From the NCBI GenBank assembly GCA_003153055.1, contig PMBV01000383.1, positions 1-33,210 on the forward strand: a stretch of DNA of 33,210 nt. Direction: 5' to 3'. This document shows, in pieces, positions 1-6,925 of the stretch. The DNA comes from Myxococcales bacterium (GTDB lineage Bacteria; Myxococcota; Myxococcia; Myxococcales; Myxococcaceae). Both the position numbers and the translations under genes were made by a program. The notes beneath the pieces are model-generated. The model searched no databases and was not told the DNA's origin. It saw only the letters and a program-made list of their open reading frames with translations. Within the stretch, counting starts at the first letter, position 1. The number at the start of each line of letters is the position of its first letter.

Positions 1-1108
1 CGCAGAAACCTGATCGGCGCTCTAGCAGCGAACTGTTTAGCGAAACCACCTCCACCGGCATCGCGCGCGCGAGTAGGTAGCGACGTCCGGAACTGAGAAA
101 AGCGTTTGACTCAGACTTGAAGTAGTCCTTGAAGAACGCTCGAAACGCCTCCGTGGCCTCCCCAGAAGCAGTGTCAACAGGCGCTCCCTTAAGCGAAGAG
201 TCTGCGGAGAACTCGACGTCGTGATTGCCGGGACAGATCGAAAACGGCTCAGCACTGTCAAAGGACGCGACAGTGCGCAGCCACGAAAGAAAGCGAGCCG
301 CTTCTGTGTACTCCTTTGCATCGGCCTTCCAGGTGATATCGCCCGTATGGAGGACGCCTGCCAACCCCTTCACCTCATGGTCTTTCAGCGCATTCTCTAT
401 AGTGAAACCAAGTGTTGTGTTAACCTTGGAGTCAGTCGCAAAGGCATGGTGGCCGTCAACCGAGAAATGCGTATCCGAGATCCAGAGAAAGTTGGCGGAG
501 GAGGAGTCGATGACTCTCTGCAGGAACGGGTCTGCCGGGGGGGATGCAGCGAGGAGCAGTTCGTCGCCCGGATCGCTTGGAGTAGCAGTTCGAACGAACC
601 AGATCGTTCGGTTTTGCTGGGTCAACTCCGGTGCCGATGCGATGCGCTTCCCGTAGAAGGGCACAAACCGAGATGCACCGTCCGCGAAGAACTCATCGAC
701 TCGAGCGTAGGTGTAGTCCGCGAGCGGCCAAGGCTCATTCGCCATCGGTTCAATGCCCGTGAACTCGAACCAAACCGGGTAGGTCTGATCCCTATAGTAC
801 GCGGGCGTCGCCGAGAGATCCGGTGACGGAATGCCGGCGCCCGGGGAAGTGGTCCAACGAATCCCAACGCACCTGGCCCGATGCACGGAGTGTTGTCCGC
901 TGTCGAACAGGAAGACATCGACTCCGGCTTTCTGAGCCCTCCTGTGTAGCTCTGAGAGGGTCGTGAGAGGCGGCTGTTCGCCGAGTTTGTTCCACCAGCC
1001 CCAGAAGACTCGACCCTTGGTGCTGATAGCGTCCTGATGCTCCCTGATCGTACCGCCTTTCGACGTTACGAGGTCGCGGAAGCGAAGCACCAAGGTGTCG
1101 ACGAACAT
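1..1108 (-). CDS. Metallophosphoesterase with unusual N-terminal domain, 3' end cut by window edge
   Basis: The frame is open without a stop from an ATG at 1108 to the window edge (369 residues seen). A GGAGG lies 9 bases before the ATG. Residues about 205-369 carry calcineurin-like phosphoesterase signatures: SDTH (211-214), HTGD (254-257) and CPGNHD (292-297). The C-terminal His/GHxH ligands would lie beyond the edge. Residues 1-190 form a separate domain with a striking FWGWW (35-39) and a YYRD...YPVWF stretch (104-114), which I cannot assign to a named family. The product is a likely cytosolic phosphodiesterase or nuclease; no signal peptide is seen. Base composition is visibly less GC-rich than the neighbours (codons such as ATA, AGG, GTA and CTA), which suggests horizontal acquisition. 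The substrate is unknown. The phosphoesterase call is firm; the role is not. Confidence 0.85.
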   Translation of the reverse strand, partial: MFVDTLVLRFRDLVTSKGGTIREHQDAISTKGRVFWGWWNKLGEQPPLTTLSELHRRAQKAGVDVFLFDSGQHSVHRARCVGIRWTTSPGAGIPSPDLSATPAYYRDQTYPVWFEFTGIEPMANEPWPLADYTYARVDEFFADGASRFVPFYGKRIASAPELTQQNRTIWFVRTATPSDPGDELLLAASPPADPFLQRVIDSSSANFLWISDTHFSVDGHHAFATDSKVNTTLGFTIENALKDHEVKGLAGVLHTGDITWKADAKEYTEAARFLSWLRTVASFDSAEPFSICPGNHDVEFSADSSLKGAPVDTASGEATEAFRAFFKDYFKSESNAFLSSGRRYLLARAMPVEVVSLNSSLLERRSGFC

Positions 1109-1189
1109 AGGATGGAACCTCCGTCCTGCTTACTTACTTGCTTAGTAACTGGGGTGCAGCAACTCGGATTTTCATCCTACCCAACCCGC

Positions 1190-1560
1190 GGGAGTCGAGT
1201 GGGTCCGCCGCCGCCCCCCCGAGGTGAACGATATGGAGTTCCTCGTCGCCGCCGACCTTGAGCACGAGCGGTACCGCGACCGCCCCCGGCCACCCGAAGC
1301 CAAATTCTTCGTTTCCTCTTGGACTGGCCGGCGGCATTCGCGCGGACGCACCAGGCCCTTGCCGCCGAAACGGTCGAGCCTTCGGCCGAACGTCATCGAG
1401 GGCCTCTCGCCCGCCCAGCTCTCGCCGGAACGGTGACGCCGACCCTTACTCACTTGCCCCGTCAAGGCATCGTCGTCTCGAGTTTGGGCCGAGCTGTTGG
1501 CCGAGACGACGTTCCCCTCACCGAACCGCTCGGTGGAGGACAGCTCCCGGAGCGACGTGA
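1190..1560 (+). pseudogene. Decayed fragments of a paralogue of the gene at 3841-5495
   Basis: Several blocks match the 3' half of the intact-looking gene downstream, but no open frame joins them. The block at 1197-1270 matches 4866-4945: GAGTGG, a Cys-free stretch encoding ME(F/L)..VAADLEHERY, and 24 or so identical bases around GCCGACCTTGAGCACGAG. The block at about 1335-1355 matches the WRGRTTP segment (5207-5225). The block at 1418-1450 matches ELSPGAVTLTL (5291-5323). The block at 1487-1514 repeats GAGCTGTTGGCCGAGACGAC followed by GTTCCCC, as at 5251. The ELSPGAVT segment seems to occur twice, so two successive partial copies may be present. This is read directly from the bases; that it is a decayed tandem duplicate is inference. 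Confidence 0.7.
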
Positions 1561-1574
1561 CCCGGCCGGTCGGC

Positions 1575-3647
1575 TCACTTGGGCCCGGACGAGGAGGCGG
1601 TCGCCGGCTCGAAGCACCCGATGGTGGTCTCGAGGTGGAAGGTCGACTGCGTGGTGTGTCGCTCGGCGTGAAACACGTCGAGCTGGTAGGTGCTCCCCGG
1701 AGAGATGCCAAGTTCGCCGGCCCGGGCGTCGAAGTCGATGGTGCCGGTCTCGGCCGAGTGGACGCCGCCCAGATCGAGCGCGAGGTGCCGGTTGACGAAG
1801 ACCCACACGTCGTCGTCCCCCCGGAAGGTGAGGACCTCGTGTCCACGGTAGGTGAACCTGGTGTGGACCTCAGTGGTGAAGGCGAAGTTGTGGAGGTGCG
1901 ACTGGTCGTCGAGCCCCTGGTCACCGAAGCCCAGGCCGTCGATGGGGAAGAACGCCGAGCTGTCGTACACCCACTCGCCGTTGACCCCGGCGGTCAGGGT
2001 GAGCGTCATGTCGATGGGGCGATTCACGCCGACGACGTCGCGGTACCACTGGTCGAAGGAGTCCTTCCCGGTCGTCACGCTGGTGGCTCCCTCGGGGGCA
2101 TAGACTGGCAGGTCGTCTGCCCCGAGCTGGGGCCGGACGATGCCCAGCTGATCTCCGTAGGAGTGCTCGAAATCGGGATGACCGAGAACTGGAGTGCTGC
2201 TGAACATGAAGTCGCGGAAGCGCACGGCGAGGGCTGCGCTGCAGGGAGCCAGCGTGCATTGCCTGCCGCACACCAGGCACGTCGACTCCCCGGGCGCGCA
2301 CCCGCGCGGCAGCCCGGCGTCGCCGAGGTCGCACTGCTCGCCACGCGCCAGGTTGACGAACCCGTCGCCACAGAACGCGCTGGTGCAGTCGGGGTCGCAG
2401 TCGGCCGACTCGCCTCCCAGGGCGCCCCCGTCGCCGCCCTTCACGTCGCACTGCTCGCCACGTGCCGCGTTGACGATCCCGTCGCCGCAGCGAGCGAGGG
2501 TGCAATCGACATTGCAGCTCGCCGACTCCCCGCCCTTCACGTCGCACTGCTCGCCACGCGCCGCGTTGACGATCCCGTCGCCACAGCGCGCGAGGGTGCA
2601 GTCGACATTGCAGCTCGCCGACTCCCCGCCCGTGTCGCACTGCTCGACACCGGCGCGGACGACGCCATCGCCACAGCCCGCGCGGTGGCACAGTACACAA
2701 TCGTCGGTCAGCACCTCGTTGCCGTCGTCGCAGGCCTCGCCCGGGTCGATGACCCCGTCACCGCACCGGCCAGTGGACAGGCAGTCGGGGGCGCAGCCGT
2801 CTCCCGCCTTCCGGTTGCCGTCGTCGCAGAGCTCACCCGGGTCGAGGACTCCGTCGCCGCACCGGCCGGTCGACAGGCAGTCGGGGGCACAGCCGTCTCC
2901 CGCCTCGCGGTTGCCGTCATCGCAGAGCTCACCCGGGTCGAGGACTCCGTCGCCGCACCGGCCGGTCGACAGGCAGTCGGGGGCGCAGCCGTCTCCCGCG
3001 TCGTGGTTGCCGTCATCGCAGAGCTCTCCGGGCCCCCCGTCGCTCCTGGCGAGGCGGTCGACGACGCCGTTGCCGCACGACTCGTCCGAGCGGCAGTCGC
3101 CGGAGCAGCCGTCCCCTCCCGTGCGGTTGCCGTCGTCGCACACCTCGCCAGCGATGGTGTCGATGACGCCGTTTCCGCACGACTCCGTCGAACGGCAGTC
3201 AGCGGAGCACCCGTCGCCGTCGCGGACGTTCCCGTCGTCGCACGCCTCTCCCTCGTCGAGAACCCGGTTCCCGCACCGCTCCCACTGGCAGGTCGCCGAG
3301 CAGCCGTCGCCCCCGGCTCGGTTCCCGTCGTCGCAGGCCTCGTTTCTCGGGTCGCCCGTCCCGAAGGAGTCATCGACGACGCCGTTGCCGCATGACTCCG
3401 TCGAGCGACAGTCAGCCGAACAGCCATCGCCAGCCCGGACGTTGCCGTCGTCGCAGCGCTCGTCCTCGTCGACGACCCCGTCGCCGCAGGCGTCCAGCCG
3501 ACACTGAGTCCCGTCGGCCGTGCATTCGGCGTCCGGGGGGCAGATGATCCCGCCTCGGCACTCGGTGCTGGCTGGCGAGAGGCAAGCCCCGAGCGCGAGG
3601 GAGAACCCGAGGACGGCTGCAATCCGAGACGGTCCATCGACCATCAT
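1575..3647 (-). CDS. Lipoprotein with 12 DUF4215 Cys-rich repeats and C-terminal fibro-slime domain
   Basis: The N-terminus has a hydrophobic segment ending in a lipobox LGAC (Cys22), so the protein is probably an outer-membrane or surface lipoprotein. Residues about 45-465 hold twelve repeats of the type CG(N/D)GVxDxGExCDDGNxxxGDGCxxxC, the DUF4215 (myxococcus Cys-rich) module. The last four are degenerate ([14 protein letters not shown]). Residues about 475-680 match the fibro-slime domain, with [17 protein letters not shown] and a [18 protein letters not shown] ending. Several repeats are nearly identical at DNA level with a 96-base period. The start could be either of two adjacent ATGs (3647 or 3644). 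Flanking genes on both sides are one paralogue and its remnants. The role is probably surface or matrix structure or adhesion, which is inferred. No enzymatic domain is seen. Confidence 0.92.
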   Translation of the reverse strand: MMVDGPSRIAAVLGFSLALGACLSPASTECRGGIICPPDAECTADGTQCRLDACGDGVVDEDERCDDGNVRAGDGCSADCRSTESCGNGVVDDSFGTGDPRNEACDDGNRAGGDGCSATCQWERCGNRVLDEGEACDDGNVRDGDGCSADCRSTESCGNGVIDTIAGEVCDDGNRTGGDGCSGDCRSDESCGNGVVDRLARSDGGPGELCDDGNHDAGDGCAPDCLSTGRCGDGVLDPGELCDDGNREAGDGCAPDCLSTGRCGDGVLDPGELCDDGNRKAGDGCAPDCLSTGRCGDGVIDPGEACDDGNEVLTDDCVLCHRAGCGDGVVRAGVEQCDTGGESASCNVDCTLARCGDGIVNAARGEQCDVKGGESASCNVDCTLARCGDGIVNAARGEQCDVKGGDGGALGGESADCDPDCTSAFCGDGFVNLARGEQCDLGDAGLPRGCAPGESTCLVCGRQCTLAPCSAALAVRFRDFMFSSTPVLGHPDFEHSYGDQLGIVRPQLGADDLPVYAPEGATSVTTGKDSFDQWYRDVVGVNRPIDMTLTLTAGVNGEWVYDSSAFFPIDGLGFGDQGLDDQSHLHNFAFTTEVHTRFTYRGHEVLTFRGDDDVWVFVNRHLALDLGGVHSAETGTIDFDARAGELGISPGSTYQLDVFHAERHTTQSTFHLETTIGCFEPATASSSGPK
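2461..2652. repeat. Two tandem 96-bp repeats inside the DUF4215 gene
   Basis: A unit beginning CG(T/C)GCCGCGTTGACGATCC recurs at 2461 and 2557, 96 bases apart. It encodes the 32-residue module [15 protein letters not shown]...DCTLAR. The copies are almost identical, including silent positions, which points to recent duplication or gene conversion. Confidence 0.85.
2768..3055. repeat. Three tandem 96-bp repeats inside the DUF4215 gene
   Basis: Units beginning GGCC(A/G)GT..ACAGGCAGTCGGGGG start at 2768, 2864 and 2960, exactly 96 bases apart. They encode the 32-residue DUF4215 module [16 protein letters not shown]...DCLSTGR. The first two are nearly identical; the third diverges at its far end. 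They are coding tandem repeats and not a CRISPR array. Confidence 0.88.
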
Positions 3648-3691
3648 ACGCGTGCCCTCTCCTCTCCCGCCCTCCCGGGGGCTCGATCAAC

Positions 3692-3705
3692 CTACCACAT
3701 GGTAG
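3692..3705. promoter_or_regulatory. Small palindrome in divergent promoter region
   Basis: CTACCACATGGTAG is a 6-bp inverted repeat (CTACCA/TGGTAG) with a 2-base centre. It lies in the 193-base gap between the divergently transcribed DUF4215 lipoprotein gene and the gene at 3841. It could be an operator; no regulator is identifiable. Confidence 0.3.
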
Positions 3706-3840
3706 CAGCGGGTAGCCGCAGCTCCGACCTCGTCGCTCCTCGGGGATGTCCGACGCGATGAGCAACGGAGCCGCACCCACCCGAGCACGCAGGACCGCGG
3801 CCGTTATGTTCAAGACATCTCCTCGTGCGAGGGGTCCCCA

Positions 3841-5495
3841 GTGCACTACGACGTCCTGCTGCGATGTGACGAGACGAGCGCGCAGGCGCTCCGGGCTGCC
3901 CCGTTCGAAGAAGTGCGCTCAGCGACGATCGCCCTCCTCGACGCCATGGCCACCGCTGGCGCCGTCGAAGACGACCCGCTGGTCTTCGTCGGCCTGACCC
4001 TGGGCGAGGCCGGCCACCCCATCGACCGAGACGCTCTGCGGTGGGTCGAGCGGGAGCCGACGGAGCTCCGCGTCGGCCTGGCAGCGCACCTCCTCACCGG
4101 GTTCTGGCGGAGCTGCGAGGAGCCGCCAGGCTGGAACGAGCTCGGCCGCCTCCTCACCTTGATGAAGCGCGGTTCACCGACGGCACCTGGGGGAACCGCC
4201 GTCACCCGGGCCTTGACCTCGGCCGCGGCGCGCAGCGATCTCGGTGCCGCCGTGCGCGTGAAGGTGAGTGATGAGCTCTCGGGTTGGGAGCACACCACGG
4301 GCACGTCGATCTCGGGCTCTCCAGTGGAGCCCATGGGCCCGCGGATTCGCACGGGCGCCCGGCACTACCTCAAGAAGGCGGTCCACTACGACCGCATTGC
4401 CACCCTCTCGGCGCTCAGAGACCTCTGCCGGACCTGCGACCAAGCCGCGTCCTTCACCGGCCGCTTCGAGACCCACGCCACCGGCCTGGGCGCCATTCTC
4501 CGCTGTGCCTCGTGCGAGGTCGACGTGCCCGTCTGGGACCAGCGCACCGAGGGCCTGCTCAACGCCTGGGTCGCGGAGGTGATCGATTCAGATGATCGTC
4601 AGCACCTCGAGGGGCGCTCTCGACCTTGCGAGCCGGCGGGCCAGCGGTCTCCACGCTGCTCGAAGGGAGGGGGCGCCTCCCTTTCCTCGGCCAGGATGAG
4701 GTCAACCTCGACGCCGCCCAGGCCTCCCGCTGGGTCGAGCTGCTCCTCACCTCGCGTCGCTGGGTGCCGCTGCCCTCGACCCAGGGCCGCTGGCGCGAGG
4801 CGCTTCGAGCCTCCACCCGCCACGGGCCGAGCGCGATGCAGCGGGTGGTGCCCCTCACGAGCATCGAGTGGATCCGCGGCCGCCTCTCCGAGGTGAGCGA
4901 CATGGAGCTCTTCGTGGCCGCCGACCTTGAGCACGAGCGGTACCTCGACGCCGAGGCCCTCCGCGCATTGAGCCGGGCGGTGGACCCCTACCGCTTTCCC
5001 CGGGCGCCCCGACGCTTCACGACCATGGCCCCGACCGATCGAGACGAGCTCCTGTCCATGACTCAGGCGAAGGACCTGGTGGTGGAATACCGCGGTGGAC
5101 ATCGCGACGCACCCGACAGCCGCGGTGGTGAGCTGCGGGTGGAGGTGACAGCCGAGGGCCGCGTGCTGGTCGAGAGCTGGCGTGGCCCCGACGGCCAGCG
5201 TCACTGGCGCGGACGCACCACGCCCACGCTCGCCTCCGAGTTCGTCGAGCTGTTGGCCGAGACGACGTTCCCCGCGCTCCCCGTGCCCGCCGAGCTCTCG
5301 CCCGGAGCGGTGACGCTGACCCTCGCTGCCTCGGCTGGCGGCCTGCGGATCGAAGGCACGGTCGTCAGCAGTGAGACGGGCAAACACCCCGGCCTCGCCG
5401 AGGCCTTGCGACGACTCCATCGCCTGGTGACGGTGGCCTCGGGCCGGACCATCTCCCTCGGCTGGGGCGCGGCGCCTCCGTTCACGCGAGGGTGA
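3841..5495 (+). CDS. Unrecognised zinc-ribbon-containing protein, split by a one-base frameshift near 4611-4614
   Basis: The start is GTG at 3841 with GAGGGG just upstream. The first frame reads sensibly to about residue 257 (..AEVIDSDDRQHLEG). The coherent sequence then continues in another frame from GCG at 4614 (ALSTLRAGG..) to the stop at 5495. One extra G in the GGGG run at 4611-4614 would restore a single protein of about 551 residues. In the first frame the sequence after 4614 is low-complexity out-of-frame translation. A zinc-ribbon-like CRTC...CASC pair lies at about residues 199-223. The second half contains MELFVAADLEHERY and WRGRTTP, the segments duplicated at 1190-1560. I do not recognise the family and assign no function. 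The break may be a sequencing error, a true mutation or, least likely, a programmed -1 shift. Confidence 0.7.
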
Positions 5496-5574
5496 CGCGG
5501 CCTGAGCCCAGGTTCAGCCAAGCCAGAGCCGCCCAAAGTCGATACGGTACTGGAGCCTTGGTGCGATCGCCGCC

Positions 5575-6125
5575 ATGAACCTTCCACCCGATCAGGAGGC
5601 CGAGAAGGTCTTCTCCGAGTTGGTCCGCCGCTACCGACGCCGGATTCATGGCCTCGCCTGCCGCATCCTCGGCGACCGCGTCGAGGCTGAAGACGCGACG
5701 CAAGAGATCTTGCTGCTCGTCTATCGCAACCTCCACAGCTCCTCGGCGTTCCCGCGGCGGAGGTGGCCGTGGTCCTCGAGAAATCCGAGAACGCCACTCG
5801 GATCCTCGCCTCACGAGCACGCGCTCGGATTCGTGACTTCCTCTGCCAGAACTGCTCGGTGTACGTCGCTGGCAATCCGTGCAGCTGCCAGAAGCTGGTG
5901 GCCTTCTCCCTCAAGCAAGGTTGGATCGACCGAGGGCGAGTCCCCTCCGACGGCTCGATGGTCGACCCAGCGCGGGTGGCCAACGAGGTCGACGAGCTCA
6001 AGCGCCTGGTGCACCTCTATGACACCCTGCCCACGCCGCGGGAGAGCCCCGAGCTCGCCGCGCGCCTGCGGGAGGCCCTCCGTCGCCCCGGCCTCGCGGT
6101 GGCCGAGCCGAAAAGAGTGAAATAG
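5575..6125 (+). pseudogene. ECF-type RNA polymerase sigma factor with the middle deleted
   Basis: The ATG at 5575 opens a frame with sigma region 2 features: FSELVRRYRRRIHGLACRI, then VEAEDATQEILLLVYRNLH (to about 5735). After that the frame turns to nonsense. In a different frame from about 5745 a clear region 4.2 follows (VPAAEVAVVLEKSENATRI, then RARARIRDFL), with a Cys-containing tail (CQNCSVY..NPCSCQ) and a helical end to the stop at 6125. The missing part is regions 2.3-4.1, roughly 60-70 residues, plus a frame change. A working sigma factor cannot be made from this arrangement. No anti-sigma gene is adjacent. The region 2 and 4 assignment is from motif recognition; deletion as the cause is inferred. 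Confidence 0.75.
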
Positions 6126-6183
6126 TCGCCAGGTCGTGTCTCCAAGTCGTCGGAGCCCCCGTCGGGGCCCAGGAGGAGACACC

Positions 6184-6456
6184 ATGTACTTTCTTGCCAA
6201 GGTTCGGATCGATCGTCGAAAGCTCGCCGAGCTCGCGGGCGCCCTGAAGGACGGAGCGCTCGACCGCAGCCGGCTCAAGACCACGCACTGCCTCGCCAAT
6301 GATCCGGCGGTCGGCTTCGCGCTGTGGGAGGCAGATGATCGGGCCCACTTCGACGCGATCTTCGCCCCTCACGCGACCTTCTACGCGGAGGTGCTGGAGG
6401 TCAACCAGGTGATCACCCCGCCGGAGGCCATGGCCGCGCTCGTTGCGACGTCGTAG
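6184..6456 (+). CDS. Small conserved hypothetical protein (90 aa)
   Basis: The ATG at 6184 is preceded by AGGAGG (6171-6176) at 7 bases, which decides the start over an upstream alternative at 6136. The product starts MYFLAKVRIDRRKLAEL and ends EVLEVNQVITPPEAMAALV. The alternating strand/helix pattern and length fit a small ferredoxin-like (dimeric alpha/beta barrel type) fold as in muconolactone-isomerase or DUF3303-like proteins. No catalytic residue can be named. A short GCCCC/GGGGC hairpin lies just before the ribosome-binding site. It is a single gene followed by a long non-coding region. Function unknown. Confidence 0.75.
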   Translation: MYFLAKVRIDRRKLAELAGALKDGALDRSRLKTTHCLANDPAVGFALWEADDRAHFDAIFAPHATFYAEVLEVNQVITPPEAMAALVATS

Positions 6457-6664
6457 GCAGAGCATCGAGCATGCCTTGAGGTGCGCTGGTCGGCCTATGC
6501 CCGCCCACCGAGGCGGTCTGGCCAGCGCCTCCGACTCGAGACCACAGTGAGCACATGTGGGAGGCCACAACCTGGCTGGCGCGGGTAAGGGCCAAATGGA
6601 AGAGCAGCTTCCATTCGTGACACGATCCAGCCTCCCGCGGATCCTCGAGGTCGACCACACCCAT

Positions 6665-6728
6665 GGGTCTCCGGAGGTGTCATCACTGATGACAGATCTG
6701 TCATCAGTGATGACGCCTCCGGGGACCC
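6665..6728. repeat. 64-bp palindrome made of two tandem 17-bp dyads
   Basis: The arms 6665-6696 and 6697-6728 are reverse complements with two mismatches, both G-U compatible in RNA, so a transcript would fold into an uninterrupted 32-bp hairpin. Inside each arm is a smaller dyad: TGTCATCACTGATGACA (6678-6694) and TGTCATCAGTGATGACG (6699-6715). Their centres are 21 bp apart, two helical turns. It could be a bidirectional terminator or a double operator. Confidence 0.9.
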
Positions 6729-6827
6729 TCGCACCCAGGGGAGGCTCTTGAGCCGGAAGGCGCTCGCACCGAGGGGCTGGCCGTTTCGGGCAGGGCGGAT
6801 CGCCCCAAAGCCCCCGCCCACCTTCCC

Positions 6828-6841
6828 TGCAAACGTTTGCA
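6828..6841. promoter_or_regulatory. LacI/PurR-like operator palindrome TGCAAACGTTTGCA
   Basis: This is a perfect 14-bp palindrome. GCAAACGTTTGC is the classic core recognised by LacI/GalR-family regulators such as PurR. It lies downstream of both flanking convergent genes, so no target promoter is evident. It may be a chance palindrome. Confidence 0.4.
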
Positions 6842-6925
6842 CTCCGAGTCTCCAGATGCACCCCGTGGAGGCCCTCCTTCAACGGCTTCGGGCCAGCTCC
6901 GCGGCCGGCGTCCTCGCCGTCGTCG

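Larger units (their letters stand above)
6457..6925. other. 469-bp intergenic region between convergent genes
   Basis: No frame here looks like a protein on either strand. The region lies between the 3' ends of the plus-strand 90-aa gene and the minus-strand UshA-fold gene. It contains a 64-bp near-perfect palindrome (6665-6728) and a separate 14-bp perfect palindrome (6828-6841). No promoter-like pair or T-tract terminator could be assigned with confidence. Confidence 0.6.

Noticed and set aside
590..609. Inverted repeat CGAACGA..TCGTTCG
   Set aside because: It lies inside the metallophosphoesterase coding region and is short; chance is likely.
2768..3055. Regular repeats that could be taken for a CRISPR array
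   Set aside because: Period 96 bases with no variable spacers; they encode in-frame DUF4215 modules.
1497..3395. Long plus-strand open frame (632 aa) opposite the DUF4215 gene
   Set aside because: It is the antisense of a clear Cys-repeat lipoprotein; its Val/Ala/Arg-rich repeats merely mirror the 96-bp repeats.
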